64,000 nt of DNA from Prorocentrum cordatum (Eukaryota > Sar > Dinophyceae > Prorocentrales > Prorocentraceae): assembly GCA_963575745.1 (NCBI GenBank), contig CAUYUJ010016305.1:457001-521000 (forward strand), given 5' to 3'. Both the position numbers and the translations under genes were made by a program. This document shows positions 9,268 through 18,267 of the stretch, piece by piece. The notes under the pieces were generated by a model, which was given only the letters and a program-made list of their open reading frames with translations, was not told the origin of the DNA and searched no databases. The stretch's first letter is position 1. The number at the start of each line of letters is the position of its first letter.

Positions 9268-10010
9268 TACTTGGCCACCGAGAATGGCCGCCCGGGGTTC
9301 TCGACCCAGACCTTCGGCTTGCTCCAAACACGGTCGAGGGAGCAGCTGACCTGGTCGTGGGGCCCCGCTGGCGTTCCAGCAAACGCCCGCGCCGCCGACG
9401 CGCAGGAAGACAGGGGCCTCGACACCGCGAAGTAGTCGTAGTCGTTGCCACCGCAGGTCGGGACGCCTCTGCTGATGAGGAGGCCATCGATCTCGCCGAG
9501 CCAGCGGTTGGAGGCGAGGTCGTCCGCTTCGAAGTTCCCGCCCCCTGGAAGGAGGAATGGGGCGTGGAGCTGCCCCACAAGCGCAGCGACCTCCGCCAGG
9601 AGCGTGATGTTGTCGCCCGTCAGCCCGGTCGACGTGATCAGGTACACCGAGAGGCACAGGAAACCGAACCCTCGCCGAGGTGGACCTTCCTCGCCACGAT
9701 GCGGCGCGCCCACTCCGAGGGGGCGTCGATGCCCGCGCGCGCGCCGACGTGGGCTGCGAAGCACAAGCCGACGCCCCCGCTCACCGCCAGGCGCTCCGTC
9801 CCGACCCGAAGCGGCGGACCCAGGGCCAGATGGCAGCCGTGGCTGAGGCACCACTGCCGAGCCGCCCCAGCTGCCTCGTCGTCGGGAAACCTGGTCCCCC
9901 GGATGAAGACGACGTCGAACTGTCGCTTGGCCGCGGCGCTCCACTCGAGCACCCTCCGAGCGCCGCTCCACGTGTCCCCGTTGATGGTAAGTGGCGTCAG
10001 CGAGTCGCCT
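9267..10010 (-). pseudogene. LINE-B apurinic-type endonuclease, split in two frames
   Basis: The N-terminal part lies in the frame ending at 9638: LTINGDTWSGARRVLEW, then FDVVFIRGTRFPDDEA, where the QE(x)R/H motif is RGTR, then a strand with GLCFAAHV. The C-terminal part is in the frame 9971-9267: LSVYLITSTGLTGDN, LPGGGNFEADDL in place of GGDFN, NDYDYFAVSRPL and PHDQVSCSL for the final S/P-DH motif. The frameshift lies near 9640-9700. The catalytic Glu and one Asp appear changed, so it is probably inactive. Confidence 0.65.
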
Positions 10011-10160
10011 CGCACCGCCGGCGGCGCGGGGAGGGCCTGCGCCAGCTCCAGCGGCGCCGCGAGCGGAGCTCCGCGAGCAGCACCATGGCCACCACGCGCT
10101 GACTCTTCCCCCAGAGCCGCAGCAGCAGCCGCCTCCGGCGCGAGCCGCCCGTCACACCAT

Positions 10161-10552
10161 CCAGCGGCGTTGGCGGCAGCCCCAGCGGCCCCCAGAGGAG
10201 CGACGCCTCCTTCTCCGTAGCCATTTTGGCTCAAGGGAGCTGGCTCAAGGGAGTTTGCCCCGCCAGATTTCGCTTCCCGCGGTCTCTCAGGGAGTTTGCC
10301 CCGCCAGATTTTGCCCCCCGAAGATAAATCTCCTCTTCCTCCTGCACTGCCTCCTGGTGTTCCTGGACCGCCGCCCGCACCTCCCCCTGTGGATCCTCCT
10401 CCCGGGGGGGATGTGCAGCGCCCGTAGGCCAATTCAAACGCAACGTCAGGGGACCGACCAGACTGCGCAGCCAGCCGCGGCGAGCCAGCAGCGCAACCAG
10501 CGGCCCCGGCGGCAGCCCCAGTGGCCCCCGGAGGAGCGGCGACTCCTGCTCC
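10161..10552 (+). repeat. 56-bp imperfect direct repeats bracketing a spliced-leader insert
   Basis: 10161-10216 and 10497-10552 align over 56 bp with about nine mismatches, both starting CCAGCGGC and ending CTCC. The left copy runs directly into the spliced leader at 10214. The space between holds leader-derived sequence and a 22-bp direct repeat (GGGAGTTTGCCCCGCCAG at about 10249 and 10290). The bracket may be an old target duplication or a local duplication of the LINE-B proline/alanine-coding region. Confidence 0.55.
10214..10235 (+). other. Dinoflagellate spliced-leader sequence, antisense to LINE-B
   Basis: All 22 nt of the leader are present on plus (core CCGTAGCCATTTTGGCTCAA). A second partial leader, TGGCTCAAG, follows at 10241-10249, six nt after the first, as expected when a retroposed leader-bearing gene was transcribed and trans-spliced again. 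It opposes the LINE-B coding strand, so it belongs to a separate retroposed insert whose body I cannot identify. Confidence 0.92.
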
Positions 10553-11227
10553 TCCTCCTCCTCCTCCTCCTCCCCCTCCACCTCCTCCTCCTCCTCGCCC
10601 TCCAAGCTCGCCGGCGCGCCGGCCGGCGCTCGAGCTCGACGACGCCGCCGCCACTGAAGAAGGACACGTCGCCGATCCTCTCACAGAAGCCACAGTAGAC
10701 AATGACCCAGAGCCACTCGCAGAAACCATCGCCGAAGGCCTTCCCGATCCAGTCGGCGCAATCGATGTAGACGGGTGAGCAGGCCCAGCCTCCTCCGGTG
10801 GTTCCGCATCCCGAGAACTCGCGCGTCCCTGTCGCGCTGGCGAACCAACGATGGGCCGCCGTGGGTTCGCGCAGAGATCGACGAGGAGGCCCCAGACCTC
10901 GGTGCACCTGTGGGCAGAGAGGTGTTACATCCAGGGCCTGGACCCCTGCCCCCTCTGCCCTTCGGGACTCCGCCCTGTGCAGCTGCTCCAAGCTCTGGCC
11001 AATCTCTCGAGAAAACCAGGTGCACCAGCGGCGCCGCCTCGGCGTCGCGTGATCACTGGCTGCGCCAGCGCCCCACTCAAGCTCTGGGATGGCCGAGCCT
11101 CGAGCGCAGGCACCTCAAAGCCCAGCGCCCACTCCGCGTCGATCACGTTGTGGCCCCAGAAGGCACTGTTCGCCGTACTGGCAATGCCCCAAACAAACAC
11201 GGACGAGGCTACCCAGTCCGTGTTTGT

Positions 11228-12082
11228 TTAAGCTCCCAGGCCAAGGGCGGCAGCTGCCTCCCTGCACTTCCTCTTGGCCTCGGGCTGCTCTTCTGCGGAT
11301 GCCGTGCGGAGGCGCTCTGCCGCTGCGTGGAACTCCCTCTGCTTCTCGTCAAAGCCTTCACCTCCCAAGAGTTCCATATCGACGTCGTCGTCTCCAGCGG
11401 CGAGGTGCTCACCAGAGGCTGCGGCGTCGCCTCCCGCGGGAGCTCTTCCGCCTGGCTGCGCCCCACCAGCGGCGACAGCAAAAGCGGCAGCAGCGCCGGC
11501 GGCCCGAGCCGCAGGAGGGGCCGGAGCGGCACGGCGCCGCGCGTCGGCCTCGCCCTGGAGCCGGGCCAGGACCACGAGGGCGTCTTTGGCCTGCTGGTCC
11601 GCCAGCACGTCCTCGTCCAAGCCCGCGCTGACGGCCTTGAGCGGGTCGCCGATCTCGCTGGCCTGGAGTTTGACGAGCGTGGCCTCGCCCGCCTCGAGCT
11701 TGGTCCGCTCCGCAGCGAGCGTCTCCGTGAGCTCTTCGAGCTCCTTGTCGAGGGCCTGCTTCTGCTCCTCGATCGCGGAGGCCCGGCCTTCCAACTTTTT
11801 GGTTTTTTTTTTGGGGGGGGGGCTATGGAGCCTCTGGGGTTCTCTTTCCTTGAAGAGGCGAAGGGACCAAGGCGCTCGCCCCGCAGGACGAGCAGTTCGC
11901 TCTCCAAGGTAGCCCTGGCTGTAGTCCCCTGCAGGCGGAAGCTCCCATCTGCCTCGCGGCGTGCCAGGCACGCGGGCGGGCAGCGCTTCCTGACGAGGGG
12001 GTCGAGCTCGGGCCAACCCTCTTGAGTTGAAGACGCTTGAACCCCAAAGCGCGGCCATGCGTGGGCGTCTCCTTGCCGTCAC
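11228..12082 (-). CDS. LINE-B ORF1-like coiled-coil protein
   Basis: 284 codons from a GTG or an upstream in-frame codon. Residues ~95-165 are a strong coiled coil (EEQKQALDKELEELTETLAA). Ala/Pro-rich linkers follow, then an acidic patch (DDDVDMELLGGEGFDEKQ) and a basic tail. In another minus frame near 11870-11900 the piece NCSSCGASALVPSP matches the second half of the LINE-A zinc finger (HCFSCGNALVPSP), so the true N-terminus has been frame-shifted. The T10/G9 run at 11801-11822 is a likely break. Its counterpart is the LINE-A ORF1 protein. Confidence 0.6.
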   Translation of the reverse strand: MTARRRPRMAALWGSSVFNSRGLARARPPRQEALPARVPGTPRGRWELPPAGDYSQGYLGERTARPAGRAPWSLRLFKEREPQRLHSPPPKKKTKKLEGRASAIEEQKQALDKELEELTETLAAERTKLEAGEATLVKLQASEIGDPLKAVSAGLDEDVLADQQAKDALVVLARLQGEADARRRAAPAPPAARAAGAAAAFAVAAGGAQPGGRAPAGGDAAASGEHLAAGDDDVDMELLGGEGFDEKQREFHAAAERLRTASAEEQPEAKRKCREAAAALGLGA

Positions 12083-12240
12083 TCGGAGACGAGCTTCAAA
12101 GATCTCAGACGGGCTGTCTTGGCGAGAGAGGCGACGGGCATTAAGAGTGGCAAGAAAGGCGTCGATGCAGGCAGCGCGTTATAAAAGGGCCGACAAATAA
12201 TCAGAGAACAAAAGCATACGCGAGGGGAACCATGGAAACC

Positions 12241-13287
12241 TCACGGGGTCCGATCGCACACATATTTTATCAAAAGCCATTTCCGAATCATGGTCTCGAG
12301 TTTAGGGCATTGGCGATAGTGGTGGATAGATTCCAGATCATGCATGTCAGGAGTAACGCACCCAAACACACATCCCATCGGGGCAGAGTGAAATCGGGCG
12401 GAAGTGCAGATAGAGCCAGTAAGCATACGTAGCGGCGCGATCCCCAGGTACATAGAGGTGGACTCGCAAATCGCCTTGGTCGCCTTGCACAGGCAAGAAA
12501 TATGTGAGGCAGCGGCTGCTGGGTATAATTTCCGAACTCTCCTCAGTATCGTATTTGAAACAGGTTCGCCATCTCGGATGGCACGGAAATCGAGGTAGAG
12601 TTTCTGCTGCAGCCGCGGAGAAGAGGCATTGAGCTGCGCGGGGAGGCCCAGGAACCAGGAACGCATACGGCGAGCAAAGCCAAGGAAAGATGTGCAATTC
12701 CAACCAACGTGCCAGCGATACGGGATATGTTCCAGGTCAGTTCTGGCGTCCTCCAGAGACTCCAAGACCCCAAAGAGGACCCCAGATTTCAGCATGCATC
12801 TAATATGTGTCGCCCAAGAGACAGCCTTAAGGTCGACGAACTCAGTGCGGAAGCCGAGGTCGGTAAGGTGAGTAGCAATATTATACGAGAAGGCATTGCG
12901 AGGGCCCGGTGTAAGACGCATGGCAGCTTCACGATACATATGATGTAGCATGGGGCTGGGTGGGTACAGCTGGAGACGAAATAGAAGCTTGGAGAGGCGC
13001 ATCACGCGGAACGCCCCTGCGCTCCGAGCCACGCCTAGTCCTAGCTGACGAGTTTGGCAGGTACGCTCCAGGAAACCAGGGATCACCGATTGCCAGACAT
13101 TCTCGGACGCCCCTGGGCCAATCGGAAAACCAAGGTAAACCGCCCACTTCCGGATCTTGATTCCCCCGAAGGGGTTGCCGTAACTCGTTAGCACAGACGC
13201 AAGACGAGCATTATCCAGCGCGCCGCAAATGATCAGCACGCACTTCGAGAAATTGAGGCGCAGATTCGCTATCTGCTCGAGGTGCAT
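12241..13287 (-). CDS. LINE-C RT thumb and C-terminal CCHC-like finger
   Basis: 348 codons overlapping the RT frame by 19 nt. LRLNFSKCVLI at ~9-19 and KWAVYLGFPIG at ~47-57 are RT motifs D and E (L-N-x-x-K, YLG). A long helical domain follows. Residues ~305-335 contain CVFGC, then HHYRQCP, i.e. C-x3-C, H and C spaced like the C-terminal finger of many LINEs, which binds nucleic acid. After its stop another minus frame (about 12200-12085) continues with ACIDAFLATLNARRLSRQD, a typical LINE C-terminal helix, so the real protein was longer. Confidence 0.75.
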   Translation of the reverse strand: MHLEQIANLRLNFSKCVLIICGALDNARLASVLTSYGNPFGGIKIRKWAVYLGFPIGPGASENVWQSVIPGFLERTCQTRQLGLGVARSAGAFRVMRLSKLLFRLQLYPPSPMLHHMYREAAMRLTPGPRNAFSYNIATHLTDLGFRTEFVDLKAVSWATHIRCMLKSGVLFGVLESLEDARTDLEHIPYRWHVGWNCTSFLGFARRMRSWFLGLPAQLNASSPRLQQKLYLDFRAIRDGEPVSNTILRRVRKLYPAAAASHISCLCKATKAICESTSMYLGIAPLRMLTGSICTSARFHSAPMGCVFGCVTPDMHDLESIHHYRQCPKLETMIRKWLLIKYVCDRTP

Positions 13288-13916
13288 AAAGAGACGAGCT
13301 CAGTCAACGCGTTCTTTAGACCGAAAAGGAAATCGTCGGCATACGCGAGGGTGAGGGAGATGGTGGGAGACGAGCGGCGGTTAATCCATCGGAGCAAGGG
13401 GTCGACGGCGAAGACGAAGAGGTACATTGAAGCGGGGCACCCTTGTTTCACTCCACTCTTAATCGGGATAGTTTGAAATCGTAGCCCGGCAACAGTAACG
13501 ATCGCGATGTTCTCAGCAGACATAGCTTCAAAACATCGTCGAATAACCCATGGGATATTCATCGTCGAGAGGACAAAGAAGAGCCAGGATTGGGCGAGGC
13601 TAGGGAAGGCCGAGGCAAAGTCGGTCAAGAAGAGAGCTGCTTTCTGGTCATCTCTGAAGTGTCGTTCTAGCCCCCACGCCTCCGCCCTTACCACGTTCTC
13701 TATCATATCACTCCCACCAACACATTTCTTTCCCCCTCCAATCATATCCTTCGCACTTGAAACCACAGGAAGAATGCGCGCGGCTGCGAGCAGCTTAACG
13801 TCAGTGTTGCTCATGCTCAGCGGGCGCGTGCATGCAGGCGAACGTAGCAATGGGAAACCGGCACGGTCGGCGTCCTCGACGCCCTCCGGAAGAACCACCA
13901 ACAGGCTGCAATGCAT
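13269..13916 (-). CDS. LINE-C reverse transcriptase palm
   Basis: 215 codons with clear motifs. RPLSMSNTDVKLLA at ~31-44 is the fingers block. ALFLTDFASAFPSL at ~94-107 is motif A with its catalytic Asp. GVKQGCPASMYLFVFAVDPL at ~155-174 is motif B. LAYADDFLFGL at ~190-200 is motif C with an intact YADD. This is a normal L1/CRE-superfamily-like RT palm. The upstream fingers piece is in another frame at 13921-14250. Confidence 0.85.
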   Translation of the reverse strand: MHCSLLVVLPEGVEDADRAGFPLLRSPACTRPLSMSNTDVKLLAAARILPVVSSAKDMIGGGKKCVGGSDMIENVVRAEAWGLERHFRDDQKAALFLTDFASAFPSLAQSWLFFVLSTMNIPWVIRRCFEAMSAENIAIVTVAGLRFQTIPIKSGVKQGCPASMYLFVFAVDPLLRWINRRSSPTISLTLAYADDFLFGLKNALTELVSLCTSSR

Positions 13917-13920
13917 GTCC

Positions 13921-14250
13921 TCAGGTAGACCATTGAAGTCTTCTTGAAACAGAGTGAGGTAGCACGAAAAAAACTAATCTTGATGCCGATGGTATTTTCC
14001 AAACCGCGTAAGGGATCCCGTCGGGGCCAGGCATGCTGCGGGGTCTCTTGAGGAGCATCTTGTGCCAGGAGATATAGTCGAGCTTCCATTCCTCGGGGAG
14101 GGGATTTTCGAGCTTCTGGATGTGGGGGGAGATGTCGGTCCAGAGGTCCTCCGAGATACACGGCTTACTGAACGCGTTGGCCCAAAAGTCACCCGGGGCT
14201 TTTGCGGACTCCTCCAGAGAACGGCATGGGTTCCCCGACTCGTCGGTCAC
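13921..14250 (-). pseudogene. LINE-C RT fingers segment
   Basis: 110 codons carrying RPRSMPGPDGIPYAVWKI at ~69-86, the P-G-P-D-G-I-P block that opens the RT domain in LINEs. Upstream sequence is the EN-RT linker. The last ~20 residues are probably out of frame. Starts 4 nt before the end of the linker frame and stops just before the palm frame, so two small frameshifts separate the pieces. Confidence 0.7.
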
Positions 14251-15413
14251 AGCCCAAGGACAGAGCGACGCCTAAATTTCCGCCAGAGAAGTTGCCGACG
14301 CCCCAGCTTCGCCTTGAGCGCGCGCCGTTGTGAATCATCAACCTCCGCTCGTGATAATTCCTTCTCCTCCTCCTCCAAAACCTTCCGATGCAGACAGTGA
14401 ACGCGTTGCGTCAATCCATTCAAACTGCGGCAATTGAGATCATCATCGAAGTGCACTCGGAGCCTCTCGTAGGCGGCCAGGGCGGAGCGGAGGCGGCGTT
14501 GATCAGGCAAAAGAACGGCGCGAAGTGCTGACATCGCCCAAAAGTGGCGCTCCTGCAAAGAGCGGGCTTGCCGAGAGTGGATAGTCTGCCTTGCCGCCCG
14601 ACCAGCGTCGAACAAGAAATCTTTACCGATAGCGAGCTGTCTCCAGATATTCCAATCCTCGGGGATGTCCTGGAGGAGCTTATCGACTTCCTGCCCAAAT
14701 TCGGGCATGCTAGCGATCCCGGGGGGGATGACAGGATGCTGGGGATCGGGGGTGAATCTCTCAATCGAAGAGCGAATAGGGATGTGGCCACTGGGCATGG
14801 CAGCGTTTAATACTCCCACCGTCGACGCCGTAACCGTAAAGTCCCTGAGCAGCGGAGGCGCCAAGGACGTGTTAATCCTGTCTAAACGAGCAGTTTGAGA
14901 AACGGCACGTCCCCTGAGACCCCTTCGGGTGTCCTGGGACTGATAAAGTTCCGTGAAGTGGGCAAACAGCTTGGAAAACAGCCTGGAGTGACGGCAATCC
15001 CCAGGACGAAAACCACTGCCATCTCCTGAAAATCCCCCCTCCTCCTCTAATACAACGTTCCAATCGCCGAGTAGCACCGCGTGTGCGTGTGCTTCATCCC
15101 CTCCAGGAAGATAGCGGTAACCATCACGCCGCAAGCATTGAAGTACGCCAGAGAAAGTGGGGAAGAGGTCAGATGTGTTGGGCAGGTGGACATTGTAAAT
15201 AACCATCGTACCATGCGAACCCTTAAACATGCTCTTGATGATCCTGCCCACAATCAATGTCACGTGCTCAACCTCGGAGAAGTGGGAGAGGAAGGAACGA
15301 GAAAATGCCGTCACCACTCCACCTTCGCGAGTAGAGTCAGGGAAAAAAACTGCTGGCAAACGAATGGTCTGGAAACTCTCGCTCCAATTCTGCAATGTCT
15401 CCATTGTGACCAT
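14247..15413 (-). CDS. LINE-C endonuclease C-terminal part and linker
   Basis: 388 codons. VFFPDSTREGGVVTAFS joins the N-terminal half. VIYNVHLPNTSDLF, LLGDWNVVLEEEGGF with the D-x-N pair, ARLDRINTSL, and SGHIPIRSSI in place of S-D-H-x-P mark the APE nuclease. Residues ~215-388 are a helical linker (many Arg, Glu, Leu) leading to RT. The Asp of the final motif is Gly here, which may reduce activity. A run of seven A at 15342-15348 is near the frame change from 15337-15726. Confidence 0.75.
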   Translation of the reverse strand: MVTMETLQNWSESFQTIRLPAVFFPDSTREGGVVTAFSRSFLSHFSEVEHVTLIVGRIIKSMFKGSHGTMVIYNVHLPNTSDLFPTFSGVLQCLRRDGYRYLPGGDEAHAHAVLLGDWNVVLEEEGGFSGDGSGFRPGDCRHSRLFSKLFAHFTELYQSQDTRRGLRGRAVSQTARLDRINTSLAPPLLRDFTVTASTVGVLNAAMPSGHIPIRSSIERFTPDPQHPVIPPGIASMPEFGQEVDKLLQDIPEDWNIWRQLAIGKDFLFDAGRAARQTIHSRQARSLQERHFWAMSALRAVLLPDQRRLRSALAAYERLRVHFDDDLNCRSLNGLTQRVHCLHRKVLEEEEKELSRAEVDDSQRRALKAKLGRRQLLWRKFRRRSVLGL

Positions 15414-15726
15414 GTGTCTCCTGTCCTGCGGTAATATCGTGTGTGTGTGTGTTGCATAGCTGTATGAATTTACGATAGCGTTTCGGAGCCCTCTTCGACC
15501 GTGACTTCACCGAGGCAAAGAGAGCGTCGGTGTTCCACGTGCAGATGGAGAGGGAGGGGGGGGGAAGGAAAGGCAGAGAGGGGGAGGAGGGGGGGGGAGA
15601 GGGCCCGCCACCGTGGGGGCAGTCAGCTTCAACGCGGAAAGGGGCGGCGGATCTGGACCGCCGCCGCTGCCTGCACCGACTCAAGAATAGGCACAATCTC
15701 GAATTCAACAAATATGTCACGATCAC
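15337..15726 (-). pseudogene. LINE-C endonuclease N-terminal part
   Basis: 129 codons. LSICTWNTDALFAS at ~59-72 is the first strand with the conserved Asn, and ITAGQETHGHNGDI at ~97-110 holds the catalytic Glu (Q-E-T-H). The frame ends with SFASSFFP, and the same FFP is followed in the next frame by DSTREGG, so one small indel near the A7 run split this enzyme. A (TG)n run at 15441-15452 lies inside it and codes the HTH stretch. Confidence 0.72.
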
Positions 15727-16858
15727 ACTCGCAGGTCACCTGACCTTCGGGGTCCACCGCCAGCTTCACTGCAGGCGCTGGGTCGTGTGGGCGGCGCATG
15801 ATGCATACCGTACCCCCGAGGCCAGTGCTTCCTACTGCGAGACCTTTGGGGGCAAGCACTTGGGTGAGAAGGGCGCGAACCCGACCAAGCGACAGAAAGA
15901 GTTGCCTCGAATTGAGATCGAGGTCCCTGCGAAGACGGAGTTTGAACGGGGTGGAGGGGTTGAGGGGGTCGGCAGTGGACCATTCTCCGCCCATTCCCGG
16001 CCTTCCAACTTGTTGATATTCTTCTGGAGTTTCTCGACCCGCCAACGCTGCGCTTGGGCCGTCGGCTGCTTGGCACATCACCATCCTTGGCGAGCTCCAC
16101 TGCCCCGGCCGCCTCCACAATGGAAGTGTCAAGCCCTGCCTTGGACGTGAAGGCGACGACATCTTTGTACGTGATGCCTCCACTGCTGCCTGCCGTACCT
16201 GCTTGTTGCTCCCGTTGGAGTCCTTGCCGCCGCCCTTGGAGCCGCCGTTGCCGCCCTCTGGCGCCGGGGATTGGCCTCGGTACCACGGCGGGGTTGACAG
16301 CGCTGGCTCGCCCTCGAGCTCGGCCACCTGCACCCGCAGCTCCTGGATGAGGCGCAGCTGGTAGAACTGCGGCGGCCCGTTCGCCCAAGCACCCTTGGAA
16401 CCGCGGGGCTTGGTGGAGACCGACGGGGACTGCACCTGCGCCGCTGCCCGACGAGCCGAGACGACGACGCGGTGCGGCGCTGCCTTGTTGCACATCCTGC
16501 ACATGATCCGTGAAGCCCAATTGTCCCAGCAGCCGCATCCGCACCCCCAGTAGGGGGTTCTCGCTCCTGGCATGACATCGGGCGATGGCACCATCGGCCG
16601 CCTCGTGGGAAGGCGGAGGGTGCGAGCGTGTAAGAACTGTCGATTGGCTCGCAAGCGCGAGCCGCTCTGAACTACGTGCTTGCAAGCACAGGCGCACCTG
16701 TGCCAGAACGGCTGAGGAGGGGAAGGAGGAGGAGGAGGAGGAGGAGGAGGAGGAGGAGGAGGAGGAGGAGGAGGGAGTGCGACCTGTGTAAACCCGAGAG
16801 TCCCCAGGCCCCTACAACGGCTAATTTCCAGTAAGGAAACTGCATCGTTGGAAAACAC
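15629..16858 (-). CDS. LINE-C ORF1-like zinc finger protein
   Basis: 409 codons. Near residues 100-128 it reads PYWGCGCGCWDNWASRIMC then MCNKAAP: paired cysteines, an N-W, then C-x2-C, comparable with the LINE-A finger (C-x2-C-x4-N-W ... C-x2-C). A helical segment (QLRLIQELRVQVAELEGE) at ~170-187 could be a coiled coil. Earlier residues include a long proline run coded by the (GGA)n tract at 16716-16775. Likely the nucleic-acid-binding ORF1 of LINE-C. The last ~100 residues overlap the endonuclease frame and are uncertain. Confidence 0.6.
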   Translation of the reverse strand: MFSNDAVSLLEISRCRGLGTLGFTQVALPPPPPPPPPPPPPPPPPSPPQPFWHRCACACKHVVQSGSRLRANRQFLHARTLRLPTRRPMVPSPDVMPGARTPYWGCGCGCWDNWASRIMCRMCNKAAPHRVVVSARRAAAQVQSPSVSTKPRGSKGAWANGPPQFYQLRLIQELRVQVAELEGEPALSTPPWYRGQSPAPEGGNGGSKGGGKDSNGSNKQVRQAAVEASRTKMSSPSRPRQGLTLPLWRRPGQWSSPRMVMCQAADGPSAALAGRETPEEYQQVGRPGMGGEWSTADPLNPSTPFKLRLRRDLDLNSRQLFLSLGRVRALLTQVLAPKGLAVGSTGLGGTVCIMRRPHDPAPAVKLAVDPEGQVTCECDRDIFVEFEIVPILESVQAAAAVQIRRPFPR

Positions 16859-17092
16859 CGTTTGAAGACTTTAAAGCATGCTACAACATTACTGTCTGGA
16901 TTTCCACGCCACGGATCAACATAAATGCAGCGTCCTGACGATCCGGAATCGTGCCAAAACTTCATTTGCGGGACTTCGACACCGCGAATCAACGTAACTG
17001 TTGCGCCCACATAATCCTGAGCCCGTCAAAGACACAACTTCTGTTACGTTGGTCATGGGCATCCGCGAAAGTTTTCGCATGTGTTAAACGAA
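16859..17092. other. Spacer with no recognised feature
   Basis: AT-richer than its surroundings. Contains short direct repetitions (GTGTTAAACGAATGTG-like) leading into the minisatellite at 17093. No coding frame or RNA gene seen. Confidence 0.5.
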
Positions 17093-17430
17093 TGTGCGCG
17101 TCGCTGAGGCGAGAACCACTTTTTGAAAACGACCCGCCTGCAATCAGTGAAGCTCTACGATGTGCGCGGCGCTAAAGCGAGAACCACATTTTGGAAATGG
17201 CCCGCCGTCAATCCGTGAAGCTTCTGCAACATGTTAAAAAAAATGTGCGCGGCACTAAGACGAGAACCATATGTTGAAACATATTTTGTTAAAAAAACAA
17301 CCTGCGCGGCGCTAAAAGAAAACCATATGTTGAAAACCACCCGCCTTCATTCCGCCAGACTCTTGTTACAACGAATGTGCGCGGCGCTATGGCGAGAGCC
17401 ACATTTTGAAAACGACCCGCCTTCCATCTG
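17093..17430 (+). repeat. Degenerate minisatellite, about 70-bp unit, five copies
   Basis: The start TGTGCGCGGCGCTA recurs at 17093, 17161, 17244, 17302 and 17376, with spacings of 68, 83, 58 and 74. Each unit continues with GCGAGAACCACATTTTGAAA and GACCCGCCTTCAATCCG. Length variation comes from A runs and partial deletions. It lies between the 5' end of LINE-C and LINE-D. Confidence 0.8.
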
Positions 17431-17579
17431 CAAATCTGTCCCCTTTTTAAACATCATAATCATACGTGGTGAGTAAGTCTCAGGCGAAACGCCCGGCCCG
17501 CCGTGAAAACTAGCCCCGGGGTGCGACAGGGGGAACTTACTTATAAGGAAAAAGAATGGATGATTATGATGATGAGGAG

Positions 17580-18267
17580 GAGGAGGAGGAGGAGGAGGAG
17601 GACGGGCTCCGACTACACGATCCTGGCGCGCAACTGCGGTATCCCCAGCGCGGAGGCACGGGCGCTGGACGGGGCGCTGGCCACAGAGTACGAGCACCGT
17701 CTGGGCAGCCCGCTCCCCGCGGCGAACGCGGCCTCCTGGCACTTTTGCTTGCCGCCCTGCTTGCGGCGGCTGGGCCTGGAGAGCGCCAACGCCCTGACCG
17801 CGGCAAGCCATGCCGCAGCCCGCCAGCGGCCGCGGCAACGCTCTGGGCCGCTTTGGGGGACGAAAACGCCCACGTGGGCGAAACACATTCTGGCTGCGGT
17901 CCCCCTCGCTGCGGCTGCCCGCCTCGCCGCTGACGAAGCGGCCGCGGGCCCCCTTGCGGCGGCCGCCCTGCGCTCTGCTGGCGGCCCGGGAGCGAGAGCC
18001 TTCCTGCAGGTGCCGACGCTGCCCTGCCAGTTGCTGACCGACGAGCAATTCGACGTCGCGCTGCGGTTCTGGCTGCGCCTCAACTTGCCAGGTTGCGCGG
18101 ACCCCCCGCTGGCGGCGGGCGCAACGGGGCCGCGACAGCCGAGGCTCTGCCAACACCAGCTCCCCAACAGCGGGATCTGCGGCGCGCCGCTGGAGCGGTT
18201 GTGCCGCGGGTGGGTTGTTTGTCCGCCACCGCGACGCGGGCTGCGCGGCGCTCGCGGGGTGCTGTGA
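17580..18267 (+). pseudogene. LINE-D RT C-terminal region with zinc-finger-like segment
   Basis: In the frame that opens at 17503 the first ~33 residues are polypurine-coded and not real. The rest reads LARNCGIPSAEARALDG, then LPPCLRRLGLESANAL, then GARAFLQVPTLPCQLLTDEQFDVALRFWLRL split across ~165-195, and finally RLCQHQ then GICGAPLERLCRGWVVC, a cysteine cluster (C, C-G, C, C). This order is the usual post-RT region of dinoflagellate LINEs and ends in a zinc-binding finger. The frame shifts near 18220-18260, where the RH-rich end of the finger moves to the next frame. Confidence 0.55.

Larger units (their letters stand above)
5686..12082 (-). mobile_element. LINE-B: non-LTR retrotransposon with RNase H and C-terminal zinc module
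   Basis: On minus the order is ORF1-like coiled coil (12082-11228), endonuclease in two frames (about 10010-9267), linker, RT (8798-7572), RT tail (7783-7253), RNase H (7253-6087) and a zinc-ribbon tail (6234-5686). About 6.4 kb. It is related to LINE-A: both have an unusual motif C (LADD here, IDDV there), the same GTVIAGCS motif B, and ORF1 remnants with CSSCG-x-ALVPSP or a close match. It carries an antisense spliced-leader insert at 10214. Confidence 0.78.
12083..16858 (-). mobile_element. LINE-C: non-LTR retrotransposon with YADD reverse transcriptase
   Basis: On minus: zinc-finger ORF1 (16858-15629), endonuclease (15726-14247), RT (14250-13269) and RT C-terminal domain with a CCHC-type finger (13287-12241), with a short tail to about 12083. 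The RT has canonical motifs and long coherent frames, so this copy is younger or less damaged than LINE-A and B and belongs to another clade. Its 3' end abuts the ORF1 end of LINE-B without a clear poly-A tail. Confidence 0.8.
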
